DNA from: Scenedesmus sp. ARA3
Taxonomy: Eukaryota; Chlorophyta; Chlorophyceae; Sphaeropleales; Scenedesmaceae
Direction of reading: 5' to 3'
DNA: 64,000 nucleotides
Assembly (NCBI GenBank): GCA_004335835.1
Contig: RWJK01001973.1
Location: 248,001 to 312,000 of the forward strand
Position numbers and translations under genes: made by a program. Positions 58,081-64,000 of this stretch are shown here, in pieces. The notes under the pieces are model-generated. The model saw nothing but the letters and a program-made list of their open reading frames with translations, was not told the origin of the DNA and made no database searches. Within the stretch, counting starts at the first letter, position 1. Each line of letters starts with the position of its first letter.

Positions 58081-60152
58081 AGGTTGCTGCTGGTGCCAGC
58101 TGCTGCTGCACCCTGTTGCAGTTTGGCAGTGAGTGTTCTGCTTGTTGTGATGTGGTCAGGCTGGTATGCGTCAGCCTGTGTTGTGAGCGATGCGCCAACA
58201 GCAGCGCTGCAGCACTGCTACAGTAGCCCTGCAACAGGGGCAAGTCAATCTGAACTGTAGTGTTTTGTTGATGTATGTAGCGGCATGTGCATGCTGCATG
58301 GCAGCAGTTCTGGGCGCTGCCTTGCTCGTGCTGGCCAAGCAGCATCAGCTTTCCTGTCGGCTGCTCTTCCCTGACTGCTCTGTGCTGCATGTGTGGCTGG
58401 GCATCAATCTGCCATTCATTGCCAAAAGGGGGGGGGGGCTGTGGCAGAGGAAGGGGGAGGTGAGCGGCGTTCAGTTGAGGCAGGGCTGGTGTGCGCTGGT
58501 GCGTAGCAGGTTTGGTTCAGTAGTGCAAGTGCTGATCAGAGGGACTGAGTGCTCCAGCAGCGGCGGCACGCAGTATGCCATGGTGTTTCCTCGTCAGCTT
58601 GTTTTGTTGGATGTGTTGAGCGCACTTTTCAGACGCTGAGCTGTAGAGAGGCTGTGCAACTGCTGGATCAATATTCCTGCAAAACTCCTGTGGAAGCATG
58701 ACTTGGGCTGTGGATGTGTAGCCTCTGCAGTTTGTGCCATACATTCGCTTTCGCGCAGCAGTGCAAAATGTATGCTTTGCCCACAGCAGGGACATGTGTC
58801 TGGCTGCTTTGCATTGCCGCTGCAGCTTTCCTGCAAGCATACGGTGATAGCAAGCGTGTGCTGTTGGTAGCATGACGCCAGCCTGGCAAGCCTGTTGTGC
58901 TACACAAGCTCAAGCAAAGCTCTCTGCAGGCAGATGATGCTCAAAGCAGGCGCAGCAGGACCATCAGCGTAATTGCATGCAACTTGAAGGAGCACATGCT
59001 GCAGTGCATGGGCTGGACCTGCTTGCTTCAGAAGTACATGGTGGTTGTTTCACTTCTTTGTGATTGGACAGCTGAGTGTGCTGCACAGCCCGCTAAGATC
59101 TCGAGTATGTGCTCTGGTTGCTGTTGCATAGAAGCTTCGTGTGGTTGTACCCATCGTGTCAGTACTTCTGGCTAGCGAGGATGCTGCCACCAACCAAAGC
59201 GGATGGCGTGTGTCACCTTGGTCTGCTTGGCCGAGAGAGCAATATGCTACTGTGTATGAAGCACTCTGTAACCTTTGTCGCCGCTGCAGCCTCTGCCACT
59301 GCTTCAAGCGCAACACCTTGTTGCCGCGACGCATTGCTGCATGCTGCACTGTTTGCTGCTTACCAGCAGAGCCAAAAAGTATGATAGATCTGGCTGTTTG
59401 AGAGCAACCCTGCAGTTGCAGGCTGCCAGCAAAGCGCCAGCAGCAGCTGTGGAATGCCGCTGGATGCTTCCTGCAGGGTGCGTGCGCACATGTGGGCATG
59501 TGCTTGCAATCTGGCCACCATGATATGCAACCACACTCGCCGTCAGCGTGCAAATACCATGTCACAACCATCTCAGTTGCATCGCTACCTTGCCGCCTTT
59601 CCTTCGGTTGGCGTTGGATATCTAGCCTCTTCATGAGCTTGTGCCAATGTCTCAGTGAGTTCTGGCTGTGTTGATGTCTACTAGCTATGGCATGCATCAA
59701 ATACTTGCCATCATGGCAGTGATTGCAGATCTTCAGGCCAAGGTGTACGACCATTGGGTAGTGCCTGCAAGCTGTCAAAAGTTCGTTTATCCATCAACCG
59801 TGACTTACTTTGATCTGCTGGCGTCTTGCGTACCTGGCGGCAGATGCTTACTTGTCGATCAACTAAGCATGCACAGCACCCACAACTAGGGTTTTTTGAA
59901 ATCGTCACATGACATGCCATGACACATAGCACGCCCCTCAAAGAGATGAACAATGAGGCAGTACAGGAAAGCAAGCTGGGTTCGGTTTGTATGTTGCTTG
60001 CAGCAATATTTTCACGGGTTGCTGGGCGCGCAAACATAGGACGTCGCACTTGCACCACCAATTGAACTTTCGCAGACGAGTCTGAGCGTTGATGTAAACA
60101 GATATTGGTGATAGATTCGCGAGCGTTGCTCTGGGTGACTGCTTACGCTGCC
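58081..60152. other. Gene-free stretch of about 2 kb
   Basis: No coding, RNA or mobile-element signal was found on either strand. It contains an 11-base G run at 58428-58438 and a TGTAA near 59266. Short frames on both strands show no motif or splice support. Confidence 0.5.
58428..58438 (+). repeat. Mononucleotide G run (11)
   Basis: Eleven consecutive G; a likely sequencing-error hot spot, here outside genes. Confidence 0.95.
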
Positions 60153-63100
60153 ATGCAGCATCAGCAGCCTCAGCCAGCGTTGCTGTGCCAGTGGGCACGC
60201 CGCAAGGTTGCGAAGCCGAAGCCGGGTTTTTTCTACAAACATGACTACGCCACGCCTGATGTGATGGCAAGCTTGCGTGAGAGTGAGTGCTGCTCAACTG
60301 TTGGCAGCAGATCAACACTGCAGGCTCTGGCACAGAGCAGAGGCCTGCAGCAGGCTCTTACACCTGCATGCATGCCCTGCTGACCACCACAGTTGACAAG
60401 AGGCTGTTGATCAGACATAAATTAATCTGCAAGAAGTTCCTGCACTGTGCTGCTGCTTGAAGCGTTAGTTGTACCGCCTGGAGACAGCTTCCTGGGCTCA
60501 TGGCGTTGAAATGAGCAAACACCTACAACAAAGCAGCATCTGGTCATCTGTCGTCATCAGTGCAGAGTTTTAATGAAGAACAGCAGGTTCCTGCAGCCTG
60601 TGGGCTCACTGCCCCCCAGCTCTTTGTTTTTCCACTTGCAGGAGCCTGCTGTACTTGGATGAGTCACCTGCCCTGCTCACCGCTGCTGTGCGCCTGCAAT
60701 GTGTTTGCCACACCCCTCCCTGCACAGGCAAGCATGTCGAGGTGCGCCTGACTTTGATGACACGCTGGCTGAGGTATAGGCGATTCAGCCTGGCGACCTG
60801 CCAACAAGTGTTTTTTCACTTGCAGGAGCCTGCTGTACGCTGATGAGTCATCCTGTCATGCTCACTGCTGCCGTGCGCTTGCAATGAATTTGCCACACCC
60901 CTCCCTGCACAGGCAAGCATGTCGAGGTGCGCGCCGACTTTGATGACACGCTGGCTAAGGTGTCAGCCCTTCACCCAGAAGACCTGCCCAAGAAGATTGC
61001 GGCCGCCAAGCAGAAGAGAGACCTGGAGCTGCACAAGACGCAGGACCAGGCCCAGCTGTACTACATCCAGGCGTACCATAACAAGGTCATCGCAGAGCTT
61101 GAGCTCCACGAGGCCCTGCTGCAGGCCAACTTCGACTTCCACCTGTCAGCTGATGCCGACAATCCATCGGTGCTGGCACTGCTCCTAAACGCTGTGGTCC
61201 TGCAGCACCTGGGCGAGCGCGAGATGAAGAGGCGCAGCTTCTACTTCACAGCATGGTGAGCGCAGACATTGGAACGTGGCTTGCATGCTTGCTTGGGCTG
61301 TTGCTGTAATGATGCATCATGCCTCAGTAGAGCAGCAAGAAGCAGCAGTGTATGGGAGTGGGCGCTGCAGTGACCAGCAGACTACATGCAGTGTGCAGCT
61401 GCAACACGCTTGTGCAAGTAGAGTTGCTGCTGCCCTTGAGCGCTTGCATGTGAGCTGTTTGCGCAGCTGCAACTCCTGGGACCACCTGTCAGCCCGCCTG
61501 ACCTTTGCCCCGCTACCCTGCCTCCCCCACCTTTGCAGGAAGTCCATGATGCGCGTACGGCTCGCTGATGGCACCGAGCGGGAGTACCCCGTCATCACAG
61601 CGCACGCCTGCCACGGACACGTCATGATCTGCAAGCTCAACCACGGGCTGGACCACGCCTGGGTGACGGGCTTCCAGAAGCAGCAGGGCATCATCAAGGA
61701 CTTCCTGGCCGACGTCGGAGTGGCCGAGGAGAGCCTGCTCAGCGAGCAGCAGCAGCAGCAGCTGGACAGCTTGCTGGGCGAGGGGCGCTATGAGTGCCAC
61801 TGTGGGCAACAGTGGCTGAAGTTTGCGCTTGATGAGCGCAACGTCAACAGCCGCTGGAACCATATCATCAGTGTGGTGCCCACTGGGACAGTGCAGCTGA
61901 TTGAGAGCATGGCTGCAGCCAAGCGCGCTATTGAAGCGGCAGGTGGCAGGTGCGTAAGGTCTCGAACATAGTGCATTGCATGGGAGTGCAGGGACAGGTG
62001 CCCAGCAATCTAACTGCATGCAATGGCAGTACTGGCAGCATTTGCCAGCCTGTGGCTCTGCCGTCATCTTGCCAGCCTGCCCGCTGATAATGAACAAACA
62101 AGTGATGTCCGTCTGCACACTCATGTGGTCCTTGCTCTCCTGCTGGTCCTGCAGCTTCACTGCTTACATCACCACCTGCAACGGGCGGCTGCCACTGGTA
62201 GTAGCTGTGCTGCAGCTGCAGCTGGACCCGCTGGGCGAGGTGTTCATTGAGCGCCGCATCCAGCTGAGCTCGCTTAGGACGCTGAAGGAGATGCGCAGCG
62301 GCAGCTGGAGTGATCACAGGGGGCAACTGGCAACGGACGTGCATGGTGAGCTGCAGACGCCGGCTTTTTGCTGTCGAAATCATGCATCAGCCTCTGTGTC
62401 CTCGACGTGCAGCACTAGGGGCAAGGTTAAGTCTGCATGATGTTTGCACATGCTGCCACATCGAACAATTGCACGCTGCTACCCTCTTCTGCTCATCTTG
62501 TCACGCTGTTGCAACCTACTGCACCTCTACTGCTGCAGATGCGGTGGTGGTGATCTTGGACGACCTGCTGGTGCGCTGGTGGCTGGGCAAGGAGGACAAC
62601 GCCAAGTTCCAGTGCAGCATGCCCAACGGCAGGGCGGTGCTGTCACGGCCAGTGGGCCTGCAGGTGGCGCCTGTGTGGACTGTGGCAGGCGAGGACCCAA
62701 GCCATGTCAACCAGATGCTGGCTGCGCTGGACATCGCAGTGGAGGTGAGGCAAGGGTGCTGGCATGGCTGCAGAATGTTTTGGTGCGTGTCGTCTTAACA
62801 TTGCGTTGGAGCCCAGCAGGAAAGATGGCTGCATCCACTATGCTGATGCGCAGGACTATGCGCTGAAGCCACTGCCGCTGTAAATCATGCCAGCGTGCGT
62901 TCCTGCCAGCTGCGCTCTTACACTGTCTGCTCTGTTTGGCTCCGATCGGTGCACTACCCAGGTATATTGCACATTTCAGGCTTCTTGCCGCAGTATTGCT
63001 GAGTGTGATTGCTGCCCCGCTCTGTTGGCTTTTGCTCGCAGGAGGTGGGCATGCCTGATGTTGCACGCATCAAGCCAAGCACGGCAACACTCACACAGAA

Positions 63101-63256
63101 GCTGCAGCAGGCGCAGCCACTGCCAGCCCCCTTGCCCGCGCCAGCACCCACCCGTGTTCCAGGCCCGCCAGCAGCAATGGCCTACGATGCACACAGGCCC
63201 ACGGCAACACAGGCACTGCCACAGCCGCCACCTCTGCTGCTGCAGCAGCAACAGGT

Positions 63257-63287
<31 letters not shown>

Positions 63288-63895
63288 GTGCAGCAGCAGC
63301 AGCAGCAGCAGGTGCAGGTGCAGGTGCAACAGCAGCAGCAAGGCCTGCCCTCGCATGTGCCTACACATCAGCCACTCACGCAGCAGCAGCAGCCACAGCA
63401 GCAAGGCCTGTCACCCCATATGCTTGCGCAGCAGCAGCAGCAGCAGCAGCAACAGCAACAGCAGCAGCAGCGGCAGCGGCAGCGAGAAACAGCTGACATG
63501 GCATCACATAGTGCGGTGAGCAGCATGCACTGACCTTCTGTGCAAGTATCCGGATGAAAGCAGCTGCCGCGTATCACATCTGTGGGCAGAGTGCACCTTT
63601 GATAGTCCTGCAAGCCGACCTGCAAGCATTTTGCGTTGCCTGCTCTGCTACACCTGCACACGGCAACAGTAGCTGTCCTGGTAGTGTTCATTACTGATGC
63701 TGCCCTGTTGCCATCCATGACACCCCTGCAATACAGGAGGGAGGCATGGCAGGAGCACCCTGGGCGACATCAAGCAGCCACGCCCACCAGCAAGCTGGTG
63801 GACACGCGCCAGAGGCCACCCACGGGCTTCCAACCTGCAGCAGCAGCAGCTTCGGCAACCTCCACAGCCCCGGCGTTTCACCCAGTGCCGCCGCC

Positions 63896-63931
<36 letters not shown>

Positions 63932-64000
63932 GCAGCATGCGCATACTATGAAGGCGCTGGCACAGCAGCTGCTTCAGGGGCAGTGGCAACAGCAGCAGCT
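60153..64000 (+). CDS. Unrecognised protein with Gln-rich C-terminus (3' end outside window)
   Basis: I do not recognise this family. Exons: about 60153-60290 (MQHQQPQPALLCQWARRKVA, then GFFYKHDYATPDVMASLR), 60642-60700 (SLLYLDESPALLTAAVRLQ), 60913-61255, 61539-61949, 62155-62345, 62539-62744, 63042-63515 and about 63743 to the edge. Exons 60642 through 63515 join in phase; the first junction and the last acceptor do not fit cleanly. Visible features: a charged helical stretch (LPKKIAAAKQKRDLELHKTQ), a compact central part with HACHGHVMICKLNHGLDHAW and YECHCGQQW (Cys/His clusters, possibly metal-binding but without a known pattern), VVVILDDLLVRWWLGKEDN, and long polyQ/Pro-rich segments near the C-terminus with TPTSKLVDTRQRPPTGFQP. 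No signal peptide or membrane span is seen. A nuclear or cytosolic scaffold is a guess. Confidence 0.6.
60631..60962 (+). repeat. Tandem duplication of an exon pair, each half broken once
   Basis: The blocks at about 60631-60775 and 60813-60962 are near-identical. Each contains an acceptor, an exon like SLLYLDESPALL, an intron ending CCCTCCCTGCACAG, and the start of the exon KHVEVRADFDDTLAKV. In the left block the first exon is open but the second is shifted by an extra base (CGCCTGACTTT against CGCCGACTTT). In the right block the first exon is shifted and the second is open. Confidence 0.8.
63238..63470 (+). repeat. Interrupted CAG runs encoding polyglutamine
   Basis: Several CAG/CAA stretches broken by GTG and GGC codons are read as QQQ, QVQVQV and QQQGL units in the exon 63042-63515. 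Confidence 0.85.
63896..63932 (+). repeat. CAG run near the right edge
   Basis: About 12 CAG triplets after CCGCCA, read as Gln in the frame preferred for the last exon (PPPQQQ...PQHAH). Confidence 0.85.

Noticed and set aside
1..64000. tRNA, rRNA or snoRNA genes
   Set aside because: No tRNA box A/B pair with a foldable cloverleaf and no conserved rRNA segment was recognised by eye; a covariance-model scan was not possible here.

Overview
The window looks like nuclear DNA of a green alga, most probably a chlorophycean of the Scenedesmaceae/Sphaeropleales type. The support is GC-rich, intron-dense genes with GT-AG splice sites; dense CAG/CTG triplet runs; candidate TGTAA polyadenylation signals; a plant-type sterol 14-demethylase and an OEP61-like protein; and receptor-type nucleotidyl cyclases and MYND-finger genes of the kind expanded in these algae. 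The species is an inference; no rRNA, organelle or marker gene is present.

Layout. (1) 1-325 (+): last exon of a dynein heavy chain. (2) 1130-10716 (+): two tandem MYND zinc-finger genes separated by a broken copy of the dynein 3' end, so the unit 'dynein tail + MYND gene' was duplicated; the first MYND copy carries an in-frame stop, and the second contains a 256-base assembly gap in a CAG run. (3) 11490-20274 (-): a receptor cyclase with PAN/apple-like and C-type-lectin modules, one membrane span, a class III cyclase domain and a second, diverged cyclase domain. (4) 20975-42830 (-): six F-box-like/alpha-solenoid genes in strict alternation of two subfamilies (three copies of a 7-7.7 kb two-gene unit), three apparently intact and three broken. 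(5) 43566-48412 (-): OEP61-like TPR protein with a tail anchor, head-to-head with (6) 48873-52179 (+): CYP51. (7) 53865-56404 (+): F-box/LRR protein with a coiled-coil tail. (8) 57526-58080 (+): broken copy of the CYP51 3' end. (9) 60153-64000 (+): an unrecognised protein with a Gln-rich C-terminus that runs off the window.

Two themes recur. First, local duplication followed by decay: the dynein tail, MYND pair, solenoid array, CYP51 tail, LRR coiled-coil tail and one exon pair of the last gene all have degenerate neighbours. Second, triplet repeats follow gene structure: CAG runs sit in exons on the coding strand, while CTG runs tend to sit immediately before splice acceptors. Exon boundaries were read by eye from GT/AG sites, phase continuity and comparison between paralogues; where phases do not join, the entry says so.
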